In this document: positions 20,937-30,270 of the stretch, piece by piece
How the letters are laid out: each line of letters starts with the position of its first letter
Position numbering within the stretch: the first letter of the stretch is position 1
Program-made: the position numbers and the translations under genes
The notes under the pieces: generated by a model
Told to the model about the DNA's origin: nothing
Databases searched by the model: none
What the model saw: only the letters and a program-made list of their open reading frames with translations
Assembly: GCA_012862575.1 (NCBI GenBank)
Contig: BLSF01000008.1
Coordinates: forward strand, 372,001 to 436,000
From: Parietichytrium sp. I65-24A
Lineage: Eukaryota; Sar; Bigyra; Thraustochytrida; Thraustochytriidae
Direction: 5' to 3'
DNA length: 64,000 nt

Positions 20937-21289
20937 GATGAAATTAATTAAGATAGATTGTAACAGTTTATTCAGGGCGAAAGTTGCTACCGCGCTCTCG
21001 CCCGTCATTCTCTTTCGAATTTAGGTCTCAGCTCTTCATCCTGGGGCAACAGAAAGTGACCCCAGGCAACTCCGCAATTACAAGAAAACAAATCAGCGGA
21101 ACCACCCCCGTCTCGCCTGGAAGGGGAGAGAATAAAGGTGATAAACTATGAGATAGACACGCACGGGATATGAGGTGAAATCAGAATGGAGCTCTGCAAT
21201 CACAAATTAGATTGGACCTATCCAGTCATGTAGTACACAAAGTAGAGGAATAGTACGGTGAAGGCCATGCCAAGGTAGACAATCATTTT
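20937..21289. repeat. 353-bp direct duplication, copy B
   Basis: Second copy of 20296-20648. This copy is continuous with the rest of the membrin coding sequence. Confidence 0.85.
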
Positions 21290-21895
21290 ATCACCCCACT
21301 CTCGTCGTCCGATAACTCGGAGCAGTGAGTTGGACAATCCTAGTACGTCAGCAAGATCCTTGAGTTTTTCTTGTGCTCTCCGCAATGTGCTCCCTTGGTC
21401 CTTGAGGCTTTCCAGCACGTTAACGGCTTGCGCTATCGTCTGTTGGGCAATCGTGTTGGATCGCTGCAACGAGCTGTTCTCATCGTGCATTTCGCTAATA
21501 ATACTTAAAACCTGCGCGTCATCTCTTCCCCCAAACAGCGCTGCGCGGTTTTCATCGTGAGCTACGCTCCTGTTCAGGCGAAACCGCTTCGCCTCTAACG
21601 TCCCTGCAAACTCTTTCTGTAGCTGCCTATAGCTCTCAATTCTCTTGCGCCACACCGGGCCAGGCTGCCTCTCCGCGAGTCTTTCAAGAGTGTCTACCGT
21701 CTTGCCAAACTCGCGCAACTTGGCTTCAATCTCCGCGACGCCATCGTCCTCCTTCTTGCCGCGGTCGTTTCTCAGCTCAGGATGCAGTAGGCTCTCCAGC
21801 TCCAGCTGCTGCTGCGTGGCCTGCACATTCACCTCGCTCAGCACATTCCCCGCCGGCGCCCCTCGCGACCGCACTCCCGAGTCCTCCCAGCTCAT
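21218..21895 (-). CDS. GOSR2: membrin/GOSR2/Bos1-type Golgi Qb-SNARE
   Basis: A 225-residue tail-anchored SNARE. The N-terminal part is helical and charged. The SNARE helix (about residues 135-195) ends in the block LKDLADVLGLSNSLLRVIGRR, the membrin/Bos1 hallmark (LxxLADxLGLSNxxxRxIxRR). It is followed by a single C-terminal membrane segment of about 20 residues and a three-residue tail. Known role: Qb-SNARE for ER-to-Golgi and intra-Golgi fusion with a syntaxin-5-type Qa, Bet1 and Ykt6 or Sec22. No intron is seen. The last ~70 bases of coding sequence lie inside duplication copy B and are repeated in copy A. Confidence 0.88.
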   Translation of the reverse strand: MSWEDSGVRSRGAPAGNVLSEVNVQATQQQLELESLLHPELRNDRGKKEDDGVAEIEAKLREFGKTVDTLERLAERQPGPVWRKRIESYRQLQKEFAGTLEAKRFRLNRSVAHDENRAALFGGRDDAQVLSIISEMHDENSSLQRSNTIAQQTIAQAVNVLESLKDQGSTLRRAQEKLKDLADVLGLSNSLLRVIGRREWGDKMIVYLGMAFTVLFLYFVYYMTG

Positions 21896-22140
21896 ATCCC
21901 TTCCGATACGATACTATCTGCTTGCGCGCCTTCCTTGCGCTCCAAACGCCAACGTCCCCGCGCAGTCAGTAGCAGCTGTTCGCTAAACCAGAAGTGAACT
22001 AGCTGGATTGATCTTAATGTTAACCTAACCTAACCTAGTCGAGCAAGTGGGATCTGGCTGGGATCTCGATGGGTTCTTGTTTTGCAGAACTCAGAATTTA
22101 TGAGGTGTCATTCATCATCGATTACATCATCCATCACCCA

Positions 22141-22765
22141 TTCTTCATCATCGTTAATCCATTGTCCATCATCCATCATCNCATCCATCATCCATCATCC
22201 ATCATCCATCATCCATCATCCATCATCCATCATCCATCATCCATCATCCATCATCCATCATCCATCATCCATCATCCATCATCCATCATCCATCATCCAT
22301 CATCCATCATCCATCATCCATCATCCATCATCCATCATCCATCATCCATCATCCATCATCCATCATCCATCATCCATCATCCATCATCCATCATCCATCA
22401 TCCATCATCCATCATCCATCATCCATCATCCATCATCCATCATCCATCATCCATCATCCATCATCCATCATCCATCATCCATCATCCATCATCCATCATC
22501 CATCATCCATCATCCATCATCCATCATCCATCATCCATCATCCATCATCCATCATCCATCATCCATCATCCATCATCCATCATCCATCATCCATCATCCA
22601 TCATCCATCATCCATCATCCATCATCCATCATCCATCATCCATCATCCATCATCCATCATCCATCATCCATCATCCATCATCCATCATCCATCATCCATC
22701 ATCCATCATCCATCACTCATCACTCATTATTCATCGTCCATCATCCATCATCCATCATTCTTCAT
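22141..22765. repeat. 7-bp minisatellite (ATCATCC)n
   Basis: About 600 bp of an almost perfect heptamer, with imperfect edges (22141-22180 and 22713-22765) and one N at 22181. Because 7 is not a multiple of 3, all frames on the plus strand stay open and spell Ile-Ile-His-His-Pro-Ser-Ser; this is not a gene. Confidence 0.97.
22181..22181. other. single-N assembly join in the minisatellite
   Basis: Lies where the imperfect left edge meets the perfect heptamer array; array length in the assembly is therefore unreliable. Confidence 0.8.
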
Positions 22766-24422
22766 CAGGCTTGGTATGTTTCTTGTCGAAAGCACCTTGT
22801 AAACTCGTGAAAGGGCTCGTTCCGATTCAACGTGCAGTTGTTGTCAACGCAAGATGCAATACTGGCTGGTCGCTTGCACTAGCTAGAATCGTCGCGGAGG
22901 AGACTTGCACGCGCAACTAGAGTCTCGCCACAACGCCCCCCCATTATTTGCTCCTTGCTTGGCCATGGGCCAAGTGCCTGATTAACAGTAAAATTGCATT
23001 GAAAAGGGATCTGTCGCTCCTTGCCAGTAATATTCTTCCCAGAACTGGTATGCTGTCGAGTGGGTCCTTGAGGTGCTCTACAAGGCGCTCCACAAGATGC
23101 GCCACAAGGTGGTATAAATGGTTGCAGGCGCAATTGAAATCACCCGCGCATTGTGAGATCTGTAATCACCCTCGCAGTCGAGCTCTTGTTCCGCGGAGAC
23201 CCCACACCGTCGACAGCCTCAAAGGTCGCCGCTTCGCGTTGCAGGGGAGCCAAGCACCGTTTCCCGAGGCTCTCTGCCCGCTTATGAGGACTTGAGAAGT
23301 GAACTTCCCGTGCCGATCATCGCAACTTTGCGTGTTCTGCCGCAGCAGTGTGTCGCGCTGCCTTGATTTAGACGTACCCTCTTCTTGTAATCATTTCTCC
23401 AGCCGGAACGCCGTTGCACAACCGTGCATCCTTTGCTCAAGCCTTTCGAATGTCACGAATGTCACGGTCAAGCCAAAGTGCGCTCTAAAATTGCTTCCTG
23501 GATATCCCGAAAGGTTAAGCCCGTTCACTCTTGTTTGGAGAAATGAAGCAGCTTTTCTCCGGCAGCTCACGCGCGAGCTGTGACTCAAGTGACCGTGCCG
23601 CTTACTGAAGGTTGGCGGAGGAAGATGCAATCGTGAGACAAAGTGAAAATGGAAGTTTCAACTTATGGTGTACAAAGTGGAATGAAAATTAGAACATTAG
23701 AAACGAGGCATGCGCGGCTCGGAGGATTTGGTGATCGGGGCGAGGGGCCTTGAGCTCGTTTTGGAGAATCCTTCCACTTGGTGTAAAATAGCAAAGCTGT
23801 TCATTAGCTTTCCAAAGCTCGTCTCTCTGCGCACGTCTTGCAGCCTTGAGATAGCTGAGACAGGCCAGGGAAGTGGCGAAGGCGCGTCGATAGCCTCGCC
23901 ATCAAACTAACCTGTGCGGCTGAGCTGTTGGTTGCGCGCCTAAGGAGGTCAATTTGAAAAGAAAGAAGGTTAGCAAGTTACTGACCTTTGTCGTCACTTC
24001 GGCCCTGGGAATGCCGCGAATGCTGTCAAAAGAAACGCTCGAGCTTGGAGGCATTCAAGTTTCCAAAAAGTGTGAGCCGATCAATCAATGCTTGGCTTGG
24101 CTCAAGAAATTTACTGACCCCGTTGCGGAGATACTAGCAAGGCACAGTCCAGAAGCAATCTTTAGCACCCTAATGCCGCGCCCCGCATGCGAGCACTCCA
24201 AATTTTCCTTGCATCAAGAAAATCCTGGTGGGCCCTGTTTTTCATGCCCAGAAAGCGATTGATTTTTGCAGAGCTCTATATGCCTGAGAAGTTTGCTCAA
24301 GTGGAGCATTGCACAAGGAACGACCGAAATCATCTGCCCTATCATCAGCCCGAGTGCAGTGCAGAACATTACTAGACGCACAGTCACCATTCTCGATCGC
24401 TGCCGTCAGGGACTTTTCTACC
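22766..24422. other. intergenic region below the LRR gene
   Basis: No convincing gene. Minus-strand sequence here would include the 3' untranslated region of the LRR gene. A 70-codon minus-strand frame at about 23700-23915 that follows a CACAG acceptor-like site is the only mildly exon-like stretch, with no recognisable motif. Confidence 0.45.
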
Positions 24423-27400
24423 TCAGAGAGTTTCTCTGGAGTCTGCACGCGCGGCCATCCTGGCACTGATTGCGGCTCTGCTTTCCTCCCATAAATTGTT
24501 GAACGAAAGACTGCAAGAAGGGTTAAATCGAGCGAGTTCGTCGGATCCGATTCATCCAAAATACATGAGATCGTTAGCCACCAAGTCCGAGAAAGTATAA
24601 CAAGGTACAAAACGTTTTCACCAGACCGATGTCAGTGTCAATGTCGCACGTACTCCAACGAAGTCAGCGCAGTGTTTTTCTCCAACGCGCGACCGATTGC
24701 TGATGCTCCTTCATCGCCAATTTCATTTTCTTGAAGACTATTTCATTACAAAGAGACATGAAGTCGTCAGCCACAAAGTCCGAGAAGTTCAGCACGAGAC
24801 TAATCTCTTTCAGCAAACCGATGTCAAGGTCACACGTACTCCAACGAAGTCAGCGCAGTGTTTTTCTCCAACGCGCGACCGATTGCTGATGCTCCTTCAT
24901 CGCCAATTTCATTTTCTTGAAGACTATTTCATTACAAAGAGACATGAAGTCGTCAGCCACAAAGTCCGAGAAGTTCAGCACGAGACTAATCTCTTTCAGC
25001 AAACCGATGTCAAGGTCACACGTACTCCAACGAAGTCAGCGCAGTGTTTTTCTCCAACGCGCGACCGATTGCTGATGCTCCTTCATCGCCAATTTCATTT
25101 TCTTGAAGACTATTTCATTACAAAGAGACATGAAGTCGTCAGCCACAAAGTCCGAGAAGTTCAGCACGAGACTAATCTCTTTCANACCGATTGCCGATGC
25201 CTTCCTTCATCCGACCTAATTCTATTTTCTTGAAGACTATTTCATTACAAAGAGACATGAAGTCGTCAGCCACAAAGTCCGAGAAAGTTCAGCACGAGAC
25301 TAATCTCTTTCAGCAAACCGATGTCAAGGTCACACGTACTCCAACGAAGTCAGCGCAGTGTTTTTCTCCAACGCAACCGATTGCCGATGCTCCTTCATCG
25401 CCAATTTCATTTTTTTGAAGACTATTTCATTACAAAAAGACATGACGTCGTCAGCCACCAAGTCCCAGAAAATTTAGCAAAGCACTTTTTTCACAAAACC
25501 GGCGTCAAAGCCACACGTACTTCAACGTAGCCAGCGCAGTGTTCTTCTCCAATGCGCGACCGATCGCTGATGCTCCTCCATTGCCAAATACGTTTTCATG
25601 AAGACTGTTTCATTACAAAAAGACATGGAATCGTCAGCCACCAAGTCCCAGAACTTAGCAAAATACTTTCTTTTTCACCAAACCAGTGTCAAAGTCGTAC
25701 GCACAGCAATGTAGTTAACGAAGTGTTCTTCTCCAACGCGCGACCGATCGCTGATGCTCCTTCAGCGCCAATTCCATTCTTTTGAAGACTATTTCATTAC
25801 AAGAAGAAATGAAGTTGTCAGCCACCAAGTCCGAGAAAGTTCAGATACAAATCTCTTACACCAAACAGGTGTCAAAGTCACACGTACTTTAATGTAGCCA
25901 GCGCAGTGTTCTTCTCCAACGCGCGACCGATTGCTGATGCTCCTTCATCGCCAATTTCATTCCTTTGAAGACTATTTCATTACAAAAAGGACATGGAATC
26001 GTCAGCCACCAAGTCCGAGAAAGTTCAGCAAGATAATTTTTCACTAAACCTGTGTCAAAGTCGCACGTACAGCAATGTAGTCAACGAAGTGGTCTTCTCC
26101 GACGCGCGACCGATTGCTGATGCTCCTTCAGCGCCAATGACATTCCAAGAAAGACTATTTCATTACAAAAAGACTTGAAGTCGTCAGTCACCAAGTCCGA
26201 GAAAGTTCAGCAAGAGGCGAACCTTTTTCACCAAACTGCTGTCAAAGTCACACGTACTCCAACTCAGTCAGCGCAGTGTTCTTCTCCAACGCGCGGCCAA
26301 TCGCCGATGCTCCTTCAGCGCCAATTCCATTCAAAGAAAGACTATTTCATTACAAAAAGACATGAAATCGTCAGCCGCCAAGTCCGAGAAAGTTTAGTAG
26401 GTGCTAAATATTGTCACCAAACCGGTGTCAAAGTCACACGTACTACAACTCAGTCAGCGCAGTGTTCTTCTCCAACGCGCGACCGATCACTGATGCTCCT
26501 TCAGCGCCAATTCCATTAATCGGAAGACTATTTCATTACAAAAAGACATGAAATCGTCAGCCACCAAGTCCGAGAAAATTTAGTAGGTTGCTAAACATTG
26601 TCACCAAACCGGTGTCAAAGTCACACGTACTTCAACCAAGTCAGCGCAGTGTTCTTCTCCAACGCGCGACCGATCGCTGATGCTCCTTCATCGCCAATNN
26701 NNNNNNNNNNNNNNNNNNNNNNNNNNNNNNNNNNNNNNNNNNNNNNNNNNNNNNNNNNNNNNNNNNNNNNNNNNNNNNNNNNNNNNNNNNNNNNNNNNNN
26801 NNNNNNNNNNNNNNNNNNNNNNNNNNNNNNNNNNNNNNNNNNNNNNNNNNNNNNNNNNNNNNNNNNNNNNNNNNNNNNNNNNNNNNNNNNNNNNNNNNNN
26901 NNNNNNNNNNNNNNNNNNNNNNNNNNNNNNNNNNNNNNNNNNNNNNNNNNNNNNNNNNNNNNNNNNNNNNNNNNNNNNNNNNNNNNNNNNNNNNNNNNNN
27001 NNNNNNNNNNNNNNNNNNNNNNNNNNNNNNNNNNNNNNNNNNNNNNNNNNNNNNNNNNNNNNNNNNNNNNNNNNNNNNNNNNNNNNNNNNNNNNNNNNCG
27101 TCAGCCACCAAGTCCAAGAAGGTTCAGCAAGATACCTTCTTCACTAAACCGGTGTCAAAGTCACACGTACTTCAACTCAGTCAGCGCAGTGTTCTTCTCC
27201 AACGCGCGGCCGATCGCTGATGCTCCTGCAGCGCCAATGCCATTCCAAGAGAGACTATTTCAATACAAAAAGACATGAAACCGTCAGCAACCATGTCCGA
27301 GAAAGTTTAGTACGAAACTTTTCGACCAAACCGGTGTCAAAGTCACGCGTACTAGCTCAGTTGCCCGAGCAACACTCCGCACACGCGCGACTTACCGTAA

Positions 27401-27715
27401 TTGTCGAAGCGTTTTGTTTCCATTGAGCACTAAGGCCACCTTGATCGCTCCATCTTGCCCCACACGACCATCAAACCTGTGCGTGAAAGGACAGGCACCG
27501 TCAGAAAACTAAGTTGGCCAGCTCTTTTACTCAGCTGACGGCCGCCACCTCACTTACCACACGGCCACTTCTCGGTCGAGAGCGATTAGTCCTTCGCCCA
27601 GCGAGCTCACACACCAGAACATCGACTTGGCGCCACTAATTTCCTTGTCGCCGTACGTTCCCACCTTTCTCCGTTGTGCCAGCCTCCAGAACGCTTCGAT
27701 CGCGAACAACGAGAC
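24423..27715 (-). CDS. modular NOD-type leucine-rich-repeat protein, one LRR per 84-nt exon (5' part incomplete)
   Basis: Minus-strand exons: 27715-27558 (158 nt), 27476-27396 (81 nt), then 84-nt LRR exons starting at 27254, (gap), 26527, 26341, 26154, 25971, 25788, 25604, 25421 (82 nt here), 25109, 24923 and 24737, and a terminal exon 24510-24423 with a TGA stop. Broken exons abut the N runs at 26698 and 25236. Each LRR exon follows a TAG (or CAG) acceptor, begins one base into the frame and ends two bases into a codon before GTACGT. Any two therefore join as L-x-x-L-x-L-x-x-N-x-I followed by GAEGASAIGRALEKNTA. The final exon joins as LTSLDLSFNNL and ends RADSRETL. The first exon reads VSLFAIEAFWRLAQRRK and is not an LRR. 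LRR type: ribonuclease-inhibitor/NOD (28 residues). Probable ligand-binding or scaffold protein; more 5' exons are likely. No NACHT/NB-ARC domain is visible in the window. Confidence 0.82.
25185..25185. other. single-N assembly join inside the LRR array
   Basis: The unit to its right (25186-25236) is shifted and error-like compared with all others, and the exon at 25340-25421 is two bases short. Both probably reflect poor sequence at a contig edge rather than real lesions. Confidence 0.7.
26699..27098. other. 400-N assembly gap
   Basis: Exactly 400 Ns inside the LRR array; likely a nominal size, so the true number of LRR exons is unknown. Confidence 0.98.
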
Positions 27716-28611
27716 CTATCACCTCCACTACCTGCACCGTGCGAACTGCTCTGTGCTCTGTGCTCTCCCTATCTTGTGCTAGTGTGTTCTTTGTGGTGTG
27801 TGGGGTGCGTGTGCCGTCTTCCAAATTCCAATGATAGGCAGTGTTATAGTTTTGTGTATCAGAATCCTTGGATACCAATGGAAGTGGCATAGGTTTTGTT
27901 TCGAGATGAAAAGAAATTTGAGTTGACGTGAATGTTGATGATCGAGTGAAGCGTTGGTTGTTATAGCAAGTTGAAAGTGTCTTGTCGGACTGGAACCAAG
28001 TGATTTTGTCCTGGCGGCCAGTAGAGATGAGCATCTCGATGTGCAAGGGATAGGCGGTTGGCGAAGTCATCTGTGGCCATAAAGTCGTCAAGTTTGGCGC
28101 GCTGAAAAAAGTCCTTCTGCTTGTCGTCTGCAAGTGTTTTAAGCTTTTGGATCTCTGAGCGAGGTTCGTTATGGACGAGGGCAAGTAAGTATTAGGCGAA
28201 GCCATCGTTCAAGTCCAATCGTTACACGCCCGTTCGCCGCCTTCTCTGGTTCTCCGTGGCCGTAAACGAAAGGAGTTGGAAAGCAGTTTGTCATAGTGGC
28301 ACTGAGTACTCTAGTGTGGGATGTGATGTGCGTTCATAGAGCGGCCATCATGATGAGTGAGGGTCACTGAGGCACAATAATAACGGACTGGATCTCTTCA
28401 AGATTGCGATCATGACAGCACGTGTCCCTTGTTGTCTGTCGGGAAGGCTGGCGGGGAGCGAAAGTGCAAGTGGAAGCCTAGGCAGAAGTAGAAGTAGAAG
28501 CAGAAGGGACGGGAAGCGGCAGGAGCACAGGAGAGCGGCAGTAGCGCACGCGAGTAGCTCGTCAAGCTGTGTGTTCGGGAATTGCCCTGAAGGAGTGAGT
28601 GGTTTGCTGAC
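27716..28611. other. divergent intergenic region
   Basis: Contains the possible upstream LRR exon described separately, an ACTGAGTACT palindromic motif at 28301-28310, and the leader of the secreted protein gene at 28612. Nothing else is supported. Confidence 0.4.
27961..28154 (-). CDS. candidate upstream exon of the LRR gene (or separate small gene)
   Basis: On the minus strand a CTCAG acceptor at 28155 is followed by 64 open codons of strongly protein-like, charged sequence (KLKTLADDKQKDFFQRAKL, then MATDDFANRLSLAHRDAH), ending at a TAA at 27961. It lies directly 5' of the LRR gene's first clear exon and a phase-0 junction is possible, but the available GT sites before the TAA (GTTCCA, GTCCGA) are poor donors. 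An upstream ATG at 28287 beginning MTNCFPTPF could supply exon 1. A longer minus-strand frame over 27636-28205 in another register looks non-coding. Confidence 0.3.
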
Positions 28612-30270
28612 ATGATGCAGGTTCTCTTGGCTGTATTTGCAGCCAATGTGGCATGCTCAAACGCGGTGCGCGGCTTTGACGTGTCGGCTGCGCTTGAGGC
28701 CACTGTGATCAAGGATGTTAGCGGCGAATTCGAAAAGTTTGGGAAGGGAGAGTGCCTCGATGCGAATGGCGCCACATACTCGAGGAAGGAGTTTCAAAAT
28801 AGCAAGGTTCAGGACTGGGGAATTGATAAAGCTGCCGATTGCTGGGCCAGGTGCACGGATAGTAGTCTTAATGGCGGCGAGGCATTTGCTTTTCAGCATC
28901 GCGAAGCAGGTAGCACATTTGTGGCAACATGCAGGTGCCTCTACGACAGAGCCAGCTTGCCTGCTTCGTTCAGCGGATGGAGAAAACCCGGCCAAGGGCC
29001 GATTGTCAGCGTTGTTCCGCGCTACGGCCAGACGTGCTACCGCATGAAGCACAATAAAATCGTCGACATTGTATCGCATACATTTTCTTTCGCGGGACTG
29101 AAAAGTGACGGATCGGTAGAATGTTGGGGAAAGCCTGGCAGTTTCGAGTCGGTGAAACACCTGCTATCCAGTGGTGTGAAGAAAATCTTTGCCACTACGA
29201 TCGATTTTCTGGCCTTGAAGCACGATGGCTCGGTTGTAATCTGGGGAGAGTCTGGCCTCGGCGGCCCGATTCCTGGCATGGACAAGCTGTATTCTTTGCT
29301 CTCCAGTGACATTGTTTCGATCTGGACTGGTGATAATGGCTTTGCGGCACTAAAGAGCGATGGATCCATGGCTGCGTATTCATATGGTGCCTCAGGGCAA
29401 TTTGTTGCAGATTTAACTTCGAATGATCTCGCGAGCGACATGGTTGTGGCGTATCCGAATGCCTTTTTAGCTGTAAAGTCCGATGGAACCGCAGTGCCGT
29501 ACGTAGAGATGGAGGGGCTTAATCGAGTCCGGAGTAAGCTTATAAATGTTGTCGCAGCCTTTCAAACTGATTCGCATACGTTTGCTGCACTTCGCTCTGA
29601 CGGCTCCGTGGTGGCCTGGTCTCGAGATGACGAGATAGTTGTTCCCGTCAGCGATCAACTCCAGAGCGAAGTGGTGACAATAACTGCATCGAGAGGAGCA
29701 TTTGCAGCGCTTAAAAATGATGGCTCCGTGGTAGCTTGGGGTACAATCAGTCAAGGCGGTGATACTAGCTCGGTGACAGCACAGCTTGCGAGCGGCGTTG
29801 AGGCTATCTACAGCGGGCGTTATGCGAGCGCATTCGCAGCCGTGAAGACAGGTGGCAAGGTGGTTACTTGGGGTAGCGAGGTGCTGGGCGGCGACAGCGC
29901 ATCTGAGCAAGAATTCCTAAGCAAGGATGTTGTATTCGTGGTCGCAAATTTAATTGGATTCGCTGCTTTAAACGCTCATGGTGCTGTCGTTAGCTGGGGA
30001 GATTCGCTGGAAAATTACTCTACTGCGCTCCCTCTGCTTGCTAGCAACGTAGTCGATATCAAAGTTGCCAACACTGCATTCGCAGCGCTTCGAGACGACG
30101 GGCGCGTGGTAGTTTGGGGAATTGACGATGCATTTGGGGGCAACACTGACGGGGTTTCAGATCAGCTGAAAGATGGAGTTGTCGCACTCTATGGTGGGAG
30201 GGACTCTTTCGCCGCTGTGAAATCCAACGGCGCAGTAATTGTCTGGGGTCAAGCAGCAGCAGCTACATAA
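28612..30270 (+). CDS. secreted BLIP-II/RCC1-like beta-propeller protein with Cys-rich N-terminal domain
   Basis: A 552-residue protein. Residues 1-19 form a signal peptide (QVLLAVFAANVACSNA), so the product is secreted or luminal. Residues about 40-145 carry several cysteines (GKGECLDANG, AADCWARC, ATCRCLYD, TCYR), reminiscent of PAN/WSC-type carbohydrate- or protein-binding modules, though no family is certain. From about 155 to the end there are ten repeats of ~38-45 residues with the core F-A-A-L-K-x-D-G-S-V-V-x-W-G. This is the propeller repeat shared by RCC1 and bacterial beta-lactamase-inhibitor protein II. The DGSVVxWG form with Gly-Gly spacers is closer to the BLIP-II branch than to nuclear RCC1, so a Ran GEF role is unlikely. 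The start (MM at 28612/28615) is fixed by the signal peptide. Function unknown; extracellular binding is inference. Confidence 0.8.
   Translation: MMQVLLAVFAANVACSNAVRGFDVSAALEATVIKDVSGEFEKFGKGECLDANGATYSRKEFQNSKVQDWGIDKAADCWARCTDSSLNGGEAFAFQHREAGSTFVATCRCLYDRASLPASFSGWRKPGQGPIVSVVPRYGQTCYRMKHNKIVDIVSHTFSFAGLKSDGSVECWGKPGSFESVKHLLSSGVKKIFATTIDFLALKHDGSVVIWGESGLGGPIPGMDKLYSLLSSDIVSIWTGDNGFAALKSDGSMAAYSYGASGQFVADLTSNDLASDMVVAYPNAFLAVKSDGTAVPYVEMEGLNRVRSKLINVVAAFQTDSHTFAALRSDGSVVAWSRDDEIVVPVSDQLQSEVVTITASRGAFAALKNDGSVVAWGTISQGGDTSSVTAQLASGVEAIYSGRYASAFAAVKTGGKVVTWGSEVLGGDSASEQEFLSKDVVFVVANLIGFAALNAHGAVVSWGDSLENYSTALPLLASNVVDIKVANTAFAALRDDGRVVVWGIDDAFGGNTDGVSDQLKDGVVALYGGRDSFAAVKSNGAVIVWGQAAAAT

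Larger units (their letters stand above)
24511..27395. repeat. ~186-bp tandem array (LRR exon + intron units)
   Basis: Head-to-tail units with spacings between equivalent points of 186, 186, 181, 184, 183, 183, 187, 186 and 187 bp. Exon parts are 84 nt in every intact unit, while intron parts vary from 99 to 103 nt. The three leftmost units (24654 to about 25180) are essentially identical; the others differ by several percent or more. About eleven units are visible and roughly two or three are hidden by the 400-N gap. The intron has a constant CTGAC branch-point-like string about 30 nt before TAATGAAATAG. Confidence 0.93.

Noticed and set aside
22069-22920. Open frames of His-His-Pro-Ser-Ser-Ile-Ile repeats
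   Set aside because: Produced in every plus-strand frame by the 7-bp minisatellite.
23954-24262. 102-codon plus-strand open frame
   Set aside because: No recognisable domain; lies in the likely 3' flank of the LRR gene.
24697-25233. 178-codon plus-strand open frame through three repeat units
   Set aside because: It exists because the unit (186 bp) is a multiple of three; it ends at the N and conflicts with the well-supported minus-strand LRR exons.
24560-27400. Centromeric-type or nucleosome-phased satellite, or a CRISPR-like array
   Set aside because: Unit length first suggested a satellite, but constant 84-nt exons, splice sites and LRR coding on the minus strand explain it; repeats are contiguous with no unique spacers.
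27636-28205. 189-codon minus-strand open frame
   Set aside because: Thr/Ser/Asn-rich, non-protein-like sequence that overlaps, in another register, the better exon candidates of the LRR gene.
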